A DNA stretch of 42,199 bases from Kiloniellales bacterium. GTDB taxonomy: Bacteria > Pseudomonadota > Alphaproteobacteria > Kiloniellales > JAKSBE01. Of this stretch, positions 15,941-23,730 are shown one piece after another. Numbering within the stretch: the first letter of the stretch is position 1; every line of letters starts with the position of its first letter. Position numbers and translations under genes: made by a program. The notes below the pieces were generated by a model. That model was not told the DNA's origin, did not search any database, and worked only from the letters and a program-made list of their open reading frames with translations. Location of the stretch: assembly GCA_022361275.1 (NCBI GenBank), contig JAKSBE010000501.1, positions 1-42,199 of the forward strand, written 5' to 3'.

Positions 15941-15991
15941 GAATTTACGAGAATTCTTGAAATATATAAAAACTGGCCGGCGGGCGATCAA
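15941..15991 (-). promoter_or_regulatory. Promoter and palindromic operator for the regulator-cioAB operon
   Basis: On the minus strand a -35 TTGATC (15991-15986) and a -10 TATATA (15968-15963) are separated by exactly 17 bases. Just downstream lies GAATT-N6-AATTC (15941-15956), where transcription should start, and then the GGGAAAG site and the ATG at 15931. A dimeric regulator bound here would block initiation. This is one of few A/T-rich stretches in the window. Confidence 0.65.
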
Positions 15992-16069
15992 GCGATGAAT
16001 CGGCGGGGTGAGAGGCGTGGCGCGGGTGGTGCGCGGAGGAAAGGGCGCGCGCGGCGGCACCCGGAACGT

Positions 16070-17086
16070 CTAGGCCGGGATCACCCCGGTCAGCCGCGGG
16101 TCGTCGATGATCTTCTTTTCCTGCTTGTAGGGCTTGAAGCCGAGCTGCTGGTAGAGGGGCAGGGCCTTGGGGTGGTCGAGGTTGCAGGTGTTGACCCAGA
16201 GCCGCTTCGGCTCGTAGCTCCAGGCCCGCTCGATGGCCCAGGCCAGGAGGTAGCGGCCGAGGCCACGGCCGATGAAGAAGGGCATCATGCCGAAGTAGGC
16301 GAGCTCGATCTCCGCACCCCGGCGGCGGTCCAGCTCGGCGAAGCCGGCCGGCGCGCCATCGGCGTAGAGCACGTAGACCTCGATCCGCTCGTCTTCGAGG
16401 ATCCGGGCCAGGGCGGCGTCGGCCATGAGGCGCCGCTCGTACCACAGCCAGGGCTCGCCCACGGTGTCGTAGAGAAAGCGGTAGAAGGGCACCGGCGGGT
16501 TGTGGGCGCGGAGCAGGGCGACGGTGGTCTGGGCCGGGTGCAGGACCTGGGGCAGCCGGGGCCGCTCGGTCATCTCCAGGTAGGTGATCGCGACCTCGAG
16601 CTTGCCTTCGCCGGGCGCCCCGGGCGCCCCGGGCGCCTCGTCGCCTTCGGCCAGGCGGCGGCGCATGATGTGACGCGGCTCGGCGCCGTAGCCCAGGTGC
16701 TCGCAGAAGCGGCGGGCCTCCAGCCGGCCGGCGGGGATCAGGAGCTGCGCGCTCTCGGCGCCGCGTTCCGCCAGCCAGCGCTCGGCGAAGCGCAGCATGC
16801 GCCGGCCGTAGCCGAAGCCGCGCTGCGCGGGATCCACCGCCAGGTTGTAGATCGAGCCGCGGCCGCCGTCGAAGGCGACGCAGAGCCCGGCGGCGAGCTT
16901 GCCGCCCTGCGCGCCGACCAGCACCTCGGCGTCCGACGCGGCGCGGAAGCTCTTCAGGTCGGCCCGGGGATCGTCGCGCTCGGACAGGACGCTGGCGGCC
17001 CGCCAGAGCGCGAGCAGGGCCTCGTCGTCCGCCGCCTCGGCCGGGCGGATCTTCAGGTCGGACAGCTCGTCGTCCCTGGTGGTCAT
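16070..17086 (-). CDS. Tandem GNAT acetyltransferase fusion protein
   Basis: A 338-aa cytoplasmic protein with two GNAT domains. The first (about 10-148) resembles YpeA and has the acetyl-CoA loop segment VDPAQRGFGYGRRML. The second (about 164-338) resembles a separate alphaproteobacterial GNAT family, with the loop FIGRGLGRYLLAW and the ending LYQQLGFKPYKQE. The linker (about 150-158) is three APG units encoded by a 9-bp tandem repeat (16613-16637). The two domains may once have been separate genes; that is inference. The acceptor substrates are unknown. It starts 24 bases after the sulfurtransferase stop, so the two are probably co-transcribed. Confidence 0.88.
   Translation of the reverse strand: MTTRDDELSDLKIRPAEAADDEALLALWRAASVLSERDDPRADLKSFRAASDAEVLVGAQGGKLAAGLCVAFDGGRGSIYNLAVDPAQRGFGYGRRMLRFAERWLAERGAESAQLLIPAGRLEARRFCEHLGYGAEPRHIMRRRLAEGDEAPGAPGAPGEGKLEVAITYLEMTERPRLPQVLHPAQTTVALLRAHNPPVPFYRFLYDTVGEPWLWYERRLMADAALARILEDERIEVYVLYADGAPAGFAELDRRRGAEIELAYFGMMPFFIGRGLGRYLLAWAIERAWSYEPKRLWVNTCNLDHPKALPLYQQLGFKPYKQEKKIIDDPRLTGVIPA
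16613..16637. repeat. 9-bp tandem repeat encoding the GNAT linker
   Basis: GGGCGCCCC occurs at 16613-16621 and 16622-16630, with a partial GGGCGCC at 16631-16637. On the coding (minus) strand it gives repeated Ala-Pro-Gly. Its length of 9 keeps the frame, so slippage can lengthen or shorten the linker without breaking the protein. Confidence 0.85.
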
Positions 17087-17110
17087 ATCGGGCCGGTCAT
17101 GGCTTGGCGC

Positions 17111-17980
17111 CTAGCGGCTGCTGCCGGGCCCGACCTCGACCGGGGTGTCGCCGGGCCGGCCCCATTCGGCCCAGGAGCCGTCGTAGACCGCGACCTCCTT
17201 GTGGCCGGCGAGGTGCAGGCCCAGGGCCAGGACCGCGGCGGTGATCCCCGAGCCGCAGGTGGTGACCACCGGCCGCGCCATGTCGATGCCCGCGTCCTCG
17301 AAGCGGTCCCGCAGCGCCGCTGGCGTCAGCAGGGTGCGGCCGTCCTCGGCCAGCAGCTCGTTGAAGGGCAGGTTGAGGCTGCCCGGGATGTGGCCGCCGC
17401 GCCGGCCGGGCCAGATCTCCGGCTCGGTGCCTTGGAAGCGGCCGCGGGAGCGGGCGTCGAGCACCTGCTCGCGCCGGCTGTCGAGGTTGTCGAGGACCTG
17501 CTCCCTGTCGCGGACCATCAGGGTGTTCATGCGGGCGCTGAAGTGACGCTCGCCGGGCCGCGCCGGGCCGTCCTCGACCGGGCGGCCCTCGTCGCGCCAT
17601 TTGGGCAGGCCGCCGTCAAGGACCGCGACGTCGTCGTGGCCGAAGAGCCGGAACATCCACCAGACCCGCGCCGCGCTGCGCAGGCCCTGCTGGTCGTAGA
17701 CCACGATCCGCGTGCCGTCGCCGAGGCCCAGGCGGCGCACCCGCGCGGAGAACTTCTCCGGCGGCGGCAGCATGTGCGGCAGCTCCGAGTCGGAGTCGGC
17801 GATCTCGTCGATGTCGAAGAAGACCGCGCCCGGCACGTGGCGTTCCTCGAAGCGGGCCCGCGGGTCCGAGTCCTCGTTGGGCAGGGCCAGGGTGGCGTCG
17901 ACCACCCGGACGTCCGGCGCCTGGAGATGGTCGGCCAGCCAGTCGGTGGAAACCAGGGAGTCCCGGGTCGCTTGGGTCAT
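17111..17980 (-). CDS. sseA: 3-mercaptopyruvate/thiosulfate sulfurtransferase (rhodanese family)
   Basis: A 289-aa protein with two rhodanese domains. The N-terminal domain is non-catalytic (RFEERHVPGAVFFDIDEIAD). The C-terminal domain carries the catalytic loop C242-G-S-G-I-T-A. CGSGxT is the signature of 3-mercaptopyruvate sulfurtransferases rather than the CRKGVT of thiosulfate enzymes. It moves sulfur from mercaptopyruvate to thiols or cyanide in the cytoplasm. The ATG at 17980 opens a typical N-terminus (SLVSTDWLADHL). The gene shares the strand with an AlaX editing protein and a cysteine synthase upstream, a loose cysteine/sulfur neighbourhood. Confidence 0.93.
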   Translation of the reverse strand: MTQATRDSLVSTDWLADHLQAPDVRVVDATLALPNEDSDPRARFEERHVPGAVFFDIDEIADSDSELPHMLPPPEKFSARVRRLGLGDGTRIVVYDQQGLRSAARVWWMFRLFGHDDVAVLDGGLPKWRDEGRPVEDGPARPGERHFSARMNTLMVRDREQVLDNLDSRREQVLDARSRGRFQGTEPEIWPGRRGGHIPGSLNLPFNELLAEDGRTLLTPAALRDRFEDAGIDMARPVVTTCGSGITAAVLALGLHLAGHKEVAVYDGSWAEWGRPGDTPVEVGPGSSR

Positions 17981-18108
17981 GCTTCGGCTCTATTCGCAGT
18001 GGTCAGATCAGGTGTTCAGAGGTTCAGCCGCTGGGCTGTCAACTCGGCTAACATGACCGAACTTGATCCGCGGCGGTCGATTCTAGCGCTCGGACGGCGC
18101 CAACGAAC

Positions 18109-18137
18109 ACTCCCTCCCCCTCAAGGGGGGAGGGAGT
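18109..18137. terminator. G/C-rich perfect hairpin after alaX, terminator-like
   Basis: ACTCCCTCCCCC (18109-18120) and GGGGGAGGGAGT (18126-18137) form a perfect 12-bp stem with loop TCAAG. It lies downstream of the AlaX stop on the minus strand and upstream of sseA. There is no T-run on either strand. The CTCCCTCCCCC theme is a common dispersed repeat in GC-rich proteobacteria, so it may be a repeat element instead. Confidence 0.5.
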
Positions 18138-18216
18138 CTCGCGCCTAGCCTCGATGTCAGCGTCTCCGGTCATAACAGGTAGATACTATTGGGCTCCGAG
18201 CCCGTCCCCCTTGTGG

Positions 18217-18924
18217 CTAAGCCGCGAAGAGGATGTTGACGCGGCGGTTCTGGCGGCCCTTGTTCTCGATCTTGCCGATGGCGACCGGCCCGATCTCGCC
18301 GGTGCGGCGGACGTGGGTGCCGCCGCAGGGCTGCAGGTCGACGCCCTCGATCTCCAGCAGCCGAACCTTGCCCTGGCCGCGCGGCGGCTTGACCGACATG
18401 GTCCGGACGAGCTGCGGGTTGGCCGCCAGCTCGGCGTCGGTGATCCAGCGCGGCCGCACCGGATGATCCTCCGCGACGATCCGGTTGAGCGCTGCGGTCA
18501 GGGCTTCCTTGTCGAGCCGGGTGTCCGGCAGGTTGAAGTCGAGCCGGCCCTTGGCCTCGCCAACCTGGCCGCCGGTCACGTCGCCCTCGATCAGGGCGCA
18601 GAGGACGTGCATGCAGGTGTGCATCCGCATCAGCCGGTGCCGGCGCTCCCAGTCGATCTCGGCGGTCACGGCGCTGCCCGGGGCGGGCAGGGCGGCGCCG
18701 TCTTCCGGGACGTGCAGGACGTCGTCCGGGGTCTCGCCCTTGCGCGTGTCGACGATGCGCAAGCTGCCGCCGTCCGCCAGCCGCAGGACGCCGCTGTCGC
18801 CGGGCTGTCCGCCGCCCATCGGATAGAAGACGGTCCGATCGAGCCGGATCCCGGACTCCTCGGCCGAGACGACGCTCGCCTCGCAGGACCGCTGGTAGGC
18901 GTCGTCGCGGAAAATCAGCTCCAT
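18217..18924 (-). CDS. alaX: Alanyl-tRNA editing protein AlaX
   Basis: A 235-aa free-standing editing domain that deacylates mischarged Ser- or Gly-tRNA(Ala). The zinc site is complete: H102-T-C-M-H106 and C200-G-G-T-H204. FYPMGGGQPGDSG is the family's N-terminal motif. The length fits the AlaX-M class. The start at 18924 begins MELIFRDDAY; a longer frame to 18984 adds 20 Arg-rich residues and is unlikely. It lies 46 bases after the cysteine synthase stop on the same strand, so co-transcription is likely. Confidence 0.93.
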   Translation of the reverse strand: MELIFRDDAYQRSCEASVVSAEESGIRLDRTVFYPMGGGQPGDSGVLRLADGGSLRIVDTRKGETPDDVLHVPEDGAALPAPGSAVTAEIDWERRHRLMRMHTCMHVLCALIEGDVTGGQVGEAKGRLDFNLPDTRLDKEALTAALNRIVAEDHPVRPRWITDAELAANPQLVRTMSVKPPRGQGKVRLLEIEGVDLQPCGGTHVRRTGEIGPVAIGKIENKGRQNRRVNILFAA

Positions 18925-18970
18925 CCCGTCTCTTCCCCTCGTGGTCCTGTCTCGTGGGGTCCTGTCCGGC

Positions 18971-19984
18971 TCAGGCCGCCCCACGCTCCAGCCAGTCCGG
19001 CACCGGCAGGCCCTTCTCGCGCAGGAAGGCCGGGTTGAAGAGCTTGCTCTGGTAGCGGGTGCCGTAGTCGCAGAGGATCGTCACGATGGTGTGGCCGGGC
19101 CCGAGCTGCTTGGCCAGGCGCAGGGCGCCGGCGACGTTGATGCCGCTGGAGCCGCCCAGGACCAGGCCCTCCCGCTCCATCAGGTCGAAGACCAGCGGGA
19201 TCGCCTCCTCGTCGGGGATCCGGAAGGGCGCGTCGACCGCCAAATCCTGAAGGTTGCCGGTGATCCGGCCCTGGCCGATGCCTTCCGAGATCGAGCTGCC
19301 CTCGGCCTTGAGCTCGCCGGTGGTGTAATAGCTAAAGAGCGCGGCGCCCATGGGATCGGCCAGGCCGATGACGACGTCCTTGCGCCGTTCCCTCAGCGCC
19401 ATGGCGGTGCCGGCCAAGGTGCCGCCGGTCCCCACGGCGCAGATGAAGGCGTCGACCTTGCCGTCGGTCTGCGCCCAGACCTCCGGGCCGGTGCCCTCGT
19501 AGTGCGCCCGGCGGTTGGCCGTGTTGTCCCACTGGTTGGCGTAGATCACGCCCGCGGGCTCCTTGGCCGCCAGTTCCTCGGCCAGGCGCGCGGCCTGGTG
19601 GACGTAGTTGTTCGGGTCCCGGTAGGGCACGGCCGGAACCTCGATCAACTCGGCGCCACAGAGCCGCAGCATCTCCTTCTTTTCCTGGGACTGGGTCTCC
19701 GGGATCACGATGACCGTGCGGTAGCCGCGCGCCCGGGCGACCAGGGCCAGGCCGATCCCGGTGTTGCCGGCGGTGCCCTCGACGATCACGCCGCCCGGTT
19801 TCAGGGCGCCGCGTTCCTCGGCGTCGAGAACGATGTGCTTCGCCGCTCGGTCCTTGACCGAGCCCCCGGGATTGAGGAACTCGGCCTTGCCCAGGATCTC
19901 GCAGCCGGTTTCCTCCGAAAGATGCCGCAGGCGGATCAGCGGCGTGTTGCCGACCGCCCCGACGAAGCCGTCGCGGATGTCCAA
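18971..19984 (-). CDS. cysK: Cysteine synthase A (O-acetylserine sulfhydrylase)
   Basis: A 337-aa PLP enzyme that makes cysteine from O-acetylserine and sulfide. GNTPLIRL opens the fold, and K44 in NPGGSVKDRA is the PLP lysine. EGTAGNTGIG is the substrate loop in the alphaproteobacterial form (most others have a TSGNTG variant). GTGGTLAG binds the PLP phosphate. There is no in-frame ATG near the true N-terminus. TTG at 19984 is chosen because GGAGAGG lies 5-6 bases upstream and the product then begins at the usual place. Frames running further upstream cross toward the large palindrome and have no homology. Confidence 0.9.
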   Translation of the reverse strand: MDIRDGFVGAVGNTPLIRLRHLSEETGCEILGKAEFLNPGGSVKDRAAKHIVLDAEERGALKPGGVIVEGTAGNTGIGLALVARARGYRTVIVIPETQSQEKKEMLRLCGAELIEVPAVPYRDPNNYVHQAARLAEELAAKEPAGVIYANQWDNTANRRAHYEGTGPEVWAQTDGKVDAFICAVGTGGTLAGTAMALRERRKDVVIGLADPMGAALFSYYTTGELKAEGSSISEGIGQGRITGNLQDLAVDAPFRIPDEEAIPLVFDLMEREGLVLGGSSGINVAGALRLAKQLGPGHTIVTILCDYGTRYQSKLFNPAFLREKGLPVPDWLERGAA

Positions 19985-20082
19985 GGGAGCCTCTCCATCT
20001 GCATCTCTTCGCGCCCTTCGGCGCCGGAGAGCGATGCTAGCCCCAGCACCCGGCCAAGACAATCCGCGCGCGTTCGGTCAGC

Positions 20083-20265
20083 GAAAAAGGGTTCGGGAAA
20101 AAAGGGGTCAGAGTCATTTTTGGGAAAAGGTGGGAAAAGGGGTCAGAGTCATTTTTCGCCGTACTCTGCTGTATACGCGAGACGATCAGCGAAAAATGAC
20201 TCTGACCCCTTTTCCCACCTTTTCCCAAAAATGACTCTGACCCCTTTTTTCCCGAACCCTTTTTC
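20083..20265. repeat. Perfect 77-bp inverted repeat containing four copies of an 18-mer
   Basis: The arms 20083-20159 and 20189-20265 are exact reverse complements with a 29-nt centre (20160-20188). Each arm carries two direct copies of GGGGTCAGAGTCATTTTT, at 20104-20121 and 20139-20156 and, inverted, at 20192-20209 and 20227-20244. Open frames in it (with peptides such as NDSDPF or GQSHFS) are phantom. It lies between the Sel1 gene stop and the cysK start, both minus strand. The structure resembles REPIN-type elements mobilised by REP-associated tyrosine transposases; no such gene is in the window. Confidence 0.93.
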
Positions 20266-20282
20266 CAACCTTTCGCTTGCGC

Positions 20283-21203
20283 TCACAGCTCGTTGCAGGA
20301 GAGGGGTTTGCCGTACTCCATCATGAAGTGCGCCTGGCCGGCGGGCCCGGCCTTGCAGAACCACTTGTAGGCGCGCTCCTCGTTCCGCTCGACCGCGCGT
20401 CCCTTGATGTGCATCCGGCCCAGCTCGATCTGGGCCTCGGCAAAGCCGTTCTCGGCCGCCTCGGTGATCAGGGCGAGGCCCCGCTGCGGGTCTTTCTCGA
20501 CCCCGAAGCCCATGACGAAGGCGTTGCCCAGGGCCAGCTTCGAGGCGTCGTGGCCCAATTCGACCGCGGCGCGGAAGAACTCCGCCGACTTCTCCAGGTC
20601 CGGCCAGAGACCGTAGCCGCCGTTGAAGTAGAGGACGCCCTGGAGATAGAGGGATTCGGCCAGGCCCTGCGCCGAGGCGCGCTCCAGCCAGGGCAGGGCC
20701 TCGCGGACCCGGCTACCGTCGCCCTGCTCCTCGCCGATCAGGGCCAGGGCGAGATTGTGCTGGCCCTGGGCGTGCCCCAGCTCGGCGGCCTTTGCGTAGT
20801 GCTTGCGGGCCGCGGCCTTGTCGTGGCCGTCCCAGCCGTCGCGCTCGTAGGCGAAGCCGAGATAGAACTCCGCGGCGGCGTAGTCGGACTCAGCGGCCTT
20901 GGTCAGCGGGTCCAGCGCCTTGAGCGGGAAGCCCTGGAACAGAAAGGCCCGGCCGAGCTGCAGCAGGAATCTCGGCTCCTCGGGCTGGTCTTCCAACGCC
21001 TTCCTGCAGGCCGCCACCGCCTCGGTGGCGCTGGCCGGGGTCAGCGGCTCGGGCTCGACGATCCGGCGCGCGTCCCAGGGGTCGGCGGCCAGCCGGTCGC
21101 AGTCGGTGACCGGCCTTGCCCGGGCCGTCGGCGCGAGCACGACGACCACGCAGAGCACGAACCCTGCGAGCCGGAGCTTGGTGGAGTCGGCGGGTGAGGT
21201 CAT
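20283..21203 (-). CDS. Secreted Sel1-like repeat protein
   Basis: A 306-aa exported protein. The signal peptide (LRLAGFVLCVVVVLAPTARA) ends near residue 30. Repeated helix pairs of the TPR/Sel1 type follow, seen as AAEFYLGFAYERDG, KHYAKAAELGHAQGQHNLAL, SLYLQGVLYFNGGYG, SKLALGNAFVMGFGVEKD and AQIELGRMHIKGRAVERN. Such solenoids bind partner proteins; the partner here is unknown. Isolated Cys residues flank the repeat region. The ATG at 21203 follows a GAGG site; the longer frame to 21335 lacks a signal at its start. The large palindrome begins 18 bases after the stop. Confidence 0.87.
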   Translation of the reverse strand: MTSPADSTKLRLAGFVLCVVVVLAPTARARPVTDCDRLAADPWDARRIVEPEPLTPASATEAVAACRKALEDQPEEPRFLLQLGRAFLFQGFPLKALDPLTKAAESDYAAAEFYLGFAYERDGWDGHDKAAARKHYAKAAELGHAQGQHNLALALIGEEQGDGSRVREALPWLERASAQGLAESLYLQGVLYFNGGYGLWPDLEKSAEFFRAAVELGHDASKLALGNAFVMGFGVEKDPQRGLALITEAAENGFAEAQIELGRMHIKGRAVERNEERAYKWFCKAGPAGQAHFMMEYGKPLSCNEL

Positions 21204-21286
21204 CGCTCTTCTGGCCTCCCTGGCAGTTTGCTGGATGGAATGTAGGACCCCCCGGCGCCCTTGCCCAGGGGCGAGGCCGGCCGTCC

Positions 21287-21889
21287 TCAGCCGGCCCAGC
21301 GCGCCCGCAGCGCGTCGCGGTTCAGGAGCAGCCATTGCAGGGCGACGAGGCCGGTGGCGTTGGTCACCTTGTTCGCCGCGAGCAGGCCGGGCAGCTCGGC
21401 ATAGGGGACGACCACGACCTTGATGTCCTCGCCCTCGTGTTCCAGGCCGTGGATCCCGCCGGCGCCGACGGCGTCGACCCGGCCGCAGAACAGCCGCATG
21501 GTCTCCGAGACCGCCCCCTGGCTGAGCAGGAACGCCGTGATCGGCGTCAGCTCCAGCAGGGTGAGCCCGGCCTCTTCCAGGCTTTCGCGTCGGGCCACCG
21601 CCTCGGCCGTCTCGCCCGGGTCGATGATCCCTGCGACGACCTCGAGCTGCCAGGTCGGCCAGTCGGCGGCCAGCGCGCCGACCCGGAACTGCTCGATCAG
21701 AACCACCTCGTCGCGCTGCGGGTCGTAGGGAAGGACGCCGACGGCGTGACCGCGCTCGAAGACCTCGCGGGTCAGCTCCTCGGTCCAGCCCCCGTCGTAG
21801 CGCCGGTGCTGCAGGCGGTAGCGGTCGACCCGGAAGTGGCCCTGGTAGACCGCCTCGCGGGCCAGGATCCGCACGTCGTCCTCGTTCAT
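21287..21889 (-). CDS. Nudix hydrolase, ADP-ribose pyrophosphatase-like
   Basis: A 200-aa cytoplasmic hydrolase. The Nudix box is complete (GIIDPGETAEAVARRESLEE then AGL), with the G-x5-E-x7-REUxEExGU pattern that binds Mg2+. The N-terminal strands and LIEQFRVGAL before the box resemble NudF-type ADP-ribose pyrophosphatases, which degrade ADP-ribose to AMP and ribose-5-phosphate. The ATG at 21889 has GGAGGGAGA upstream. The substrate is inferred from resemblance to NudF. Confidence 0.92.
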   Translation of the reverse strand: MNEDDVRILAREAVYQGHFRVDRYRLQHRRYDGGWTEELTREVFERGHAVGVLPYDPQRDEVVLIEQFRVGALAADWPTWQLEVVAGIIDPGETAEAVARRESLEEAGLTLLELTPITAFLLSQGAVSETMRLFCGRVDAVGAGGIHGLEHEGEDIKVVVVPYAELPGLLAANKVTNATGLVALQWLLLNRDALRARWAG

Positions 21890-22054
21890 CCGATCTCCCT
21901 CCAGGTCGGGCGAGGGCGGCCCTCTGTCGCCGGCCTGCACCCTGGTGTAAAGCTGTGGCCTCAGATACCCCCAGGGCGGCGGCCTCGGCAACGCCCCGGT
22001 GGGGGCGTGCGCACTATGGACAAAGAGGCTATGGACAACGAGAAGGAGGCGTGG

Positions 22055-23296
22055 ATGGCCGGAGGCAGCGAGAAGGTGACCTTCACCGGAGCCCTGGGGG
22101 ACCGGCTCGCGGCGCGGCTGGATCTGCCGCGGGACGCGCCCAGGGCCTATGCGCTCTTTGCCCACTGCTTCACCTGCACCAAGGACATCTTCGCGGCCTC
22201 GCGCATCGCCGCGGCCCTGGCCGCGCAGGGCATCGGGGTCCTGCGCTTCGACTTCACCGGCCTGGGCCACAGCGAGGGCGAGTTCGCCAACACCAACTTC
22301 TCCTCCAACGTCGCCGACCTGCTGAAGGCGGCGGACTTCCTGCGCGAGACCCGGCAGGCGCCGAAGATCGTCATCGGCCACAGCCTGGGCGGCGCCGCGG
22401 TCCTGGCCGCCGCGCCGGAGATCCCGGAGGCGGTGGCCGTGGTGACCATCGCTGCGCCCTCGGCGCCTGCCCACGTCCAGCATCTCTTCCGCGGCGCGCT
22501 GGACCGGATCGCGGCCGAGGGCGAGGCGGAGATCGAGATCGCCGGCCGGCCTTTCCGGGTCAAGCAGCAGTTCCTCGAGGACATCTCGCAGCCGCACCTC
22601 TCCGCGGCGCTCGGCAAGCTGAAGAAGGCCCTGCTGGTGTTCCACGCGCCGCGCGACCAGACCGTCGGCATCGAGAACGCCGGTGAGATCTTCGCCGCCG
22701 CCAAGCATCCCAAGAGCTTCATCTCGCTGGACGACGCCGACCACCTCTTGACCCGCAGGTCCGACGCGATCTACGTCGCCGAGGTGCTCTCGGCCTGGGT
22801 CGGCCGCTACCTCGGCGGCGCGGCGGCGGAGTCCGAAGGAGAAGCCGTGGCGGTGGACGGCCGGGTCGTGGTAACCGAGACCGGCGACGGCCCCTTCGCC
22901 CAGCGCATCACCGCGGGGCGGCACGTTCTGCCCGCCGACGAGCCGCCCTCCATCGGCGGCAAGGACAGCGGCCCGACGCCCTACGACCTGCTGCTGGCCG
23001 GGCTCGGGGCCTGCACCTCGATGACCCTGCGCATGTATGCCGGGCGCAAGAGCTGGCCTCTGGAGCGCGTCTCGGTCGCCCTGCGCCACGAGAAGGTCCA
23101 CGCCCAGGACTGCGCCGACTGCGAGTCCAAGGAGGGGCGGATCGACCGGATCGAGCGCGAGATCACCGTCACCGGCGCACTGGATGCCGAACAACGCCGG
23201 CGCCTGCTGGAGATCGCCGACAAGTGCCCGGTCCATCGGACCCTTGAGAACGAGGTCAAGGTCGTCACCGCCCTGGCTGAAGACTCCGCAGCCTGA
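22055..23296 (+). CDS. Fusion of alpha/beta hydrolase and OsmC peroxiredoxin-like domain
   Basis: A 413-aa bifunctional protein. The N-terminal alpha/beta hydrolase (about 1-255) has S110 in the nucleophile elbow GHSLGG and DDADHLLTR near the expected histidine. The C-terminal OsmC domain (about 265-413) has the paired cysteines C320 (GACTSM) and C391 (KCPVHR) that reduce organic hydroperoxides in this family. This two-domain arrangement is found in several bacterial groups. The hydrolase substrate is unknown. ATG at 22055 is chosen for the AAGGAGG six bases upstream; ATGs at 22016 and 22031 are in frame. The neighbours run on the opposite strand or form a separate operon. Confidence 0.9.
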   Translation: MAGGSEKVTFTGALGDRLAARLDLPRDAPRAYALFAHCFTCTKDIFAASRIAAALAAQGIGVLRFDFTGLGHSEGEFANTNFSSNVADLLKAADFLRETRQAPKIVIGHSLGGAAVLAAAPEIPEAVAVVTIAAPSAPAHVQHLFRGALDRIAAEGEAEIEIAGRPFRVKQQFLEDISQPHLSAALGKLKKALLVFHAPRDQTVGIENAGEIFAAAKHPKSFISLDDADHLLTRRSDAIYVAEVLSAWVGRYLGGAAAESEGEAVAVDGRVVVTETGDGPFAQRITAGRHVLPADEPPSIGGKDSGPTPYDLLLAGLGACTSMTLRMYAGRKSWPLERVSVALRHEKVHAQDCADCESKEGRIDRIEREITVTGALDAEQRRRLLEIADKCPVHRTLENEVKVVTALAEDSAA

Positions 23297-23322
23297 TCCA
23301 GGCGCCCGATTCGCGAGGCAAA

Positions 23323-23349
23323 GCGGCCGGTGAAAGCCGGTCCGGCCGC
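23323..23349 (+). terminator. Terminator-like hairpin after the hydrolase-OsmC gene
   Basis: GCGGCCGG (23323-23330) and CCGGCCGC (23342-23349) form a perfect 8-bp stem with an 11-nt loop, 27 bases after the stop. No T-run follows. Confidence 0.4.
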
Positions 23350-23730
23350 GGCTCGGCGCGCGTCGCTGGCGCTAAAGCCGATGTCGGCAGGAGGAAACTT
23401 GCGGGTGACGGCCCGCCCTAAAGTTTGTTAAGGTCCTGTTATAGGACAACGGGTTAATAAAAAAGACACGGTCGGCAAGTGATCGGCCGGGGACAGGGAG
23501 ACGAGTGCAAGCCGGCGGCGCACGGGAAACGACCTTCTTTGGTCCTGTCGTTATGAGCGTCTGTCACTTTACGGCGGCCGGTGCTTTGACCGGGTCGTCC
23601 TCCAGCATTACTCAAGGACTTGGCGAAACCTTCTCCATCGTGGTGCCGGGCTGGCCGGAGGGCAGGAACCTCGGAGGCCGCGGCCGTCGATTCGAAGGAC
23701 CCAACAACTTCCACCCATGGGGAGTGATCG
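23350..23730 (+). promoter_or_regulatory. Long leader/promoter region of the dipeptide-type ABC operon
   Basis: About 380 bp without a convincing gene. The most distinct part is A/T-rich around 23420-23465 and contains the palindrome GTCCT-GTTAT-AGGAC (23433-23447), with an extended -10-like TGTTATAGG overlapping it. No good -35 could be placed. The start at 23731 has GGGGAG seven bases upstream. If transcription starts near 23450, the untranslated leader is nearly 280 nt. No riboswitch class was recognised. Confidence 0.4.

Noticed and set aside
20037-20326. Open frames in the 77-bp palindrome (peptides such as KNDSDPF or GQSHFS)
   Set aside because: They are translations of the repeat itself and recur as phantom proteins; no start signal or gene context supports them.
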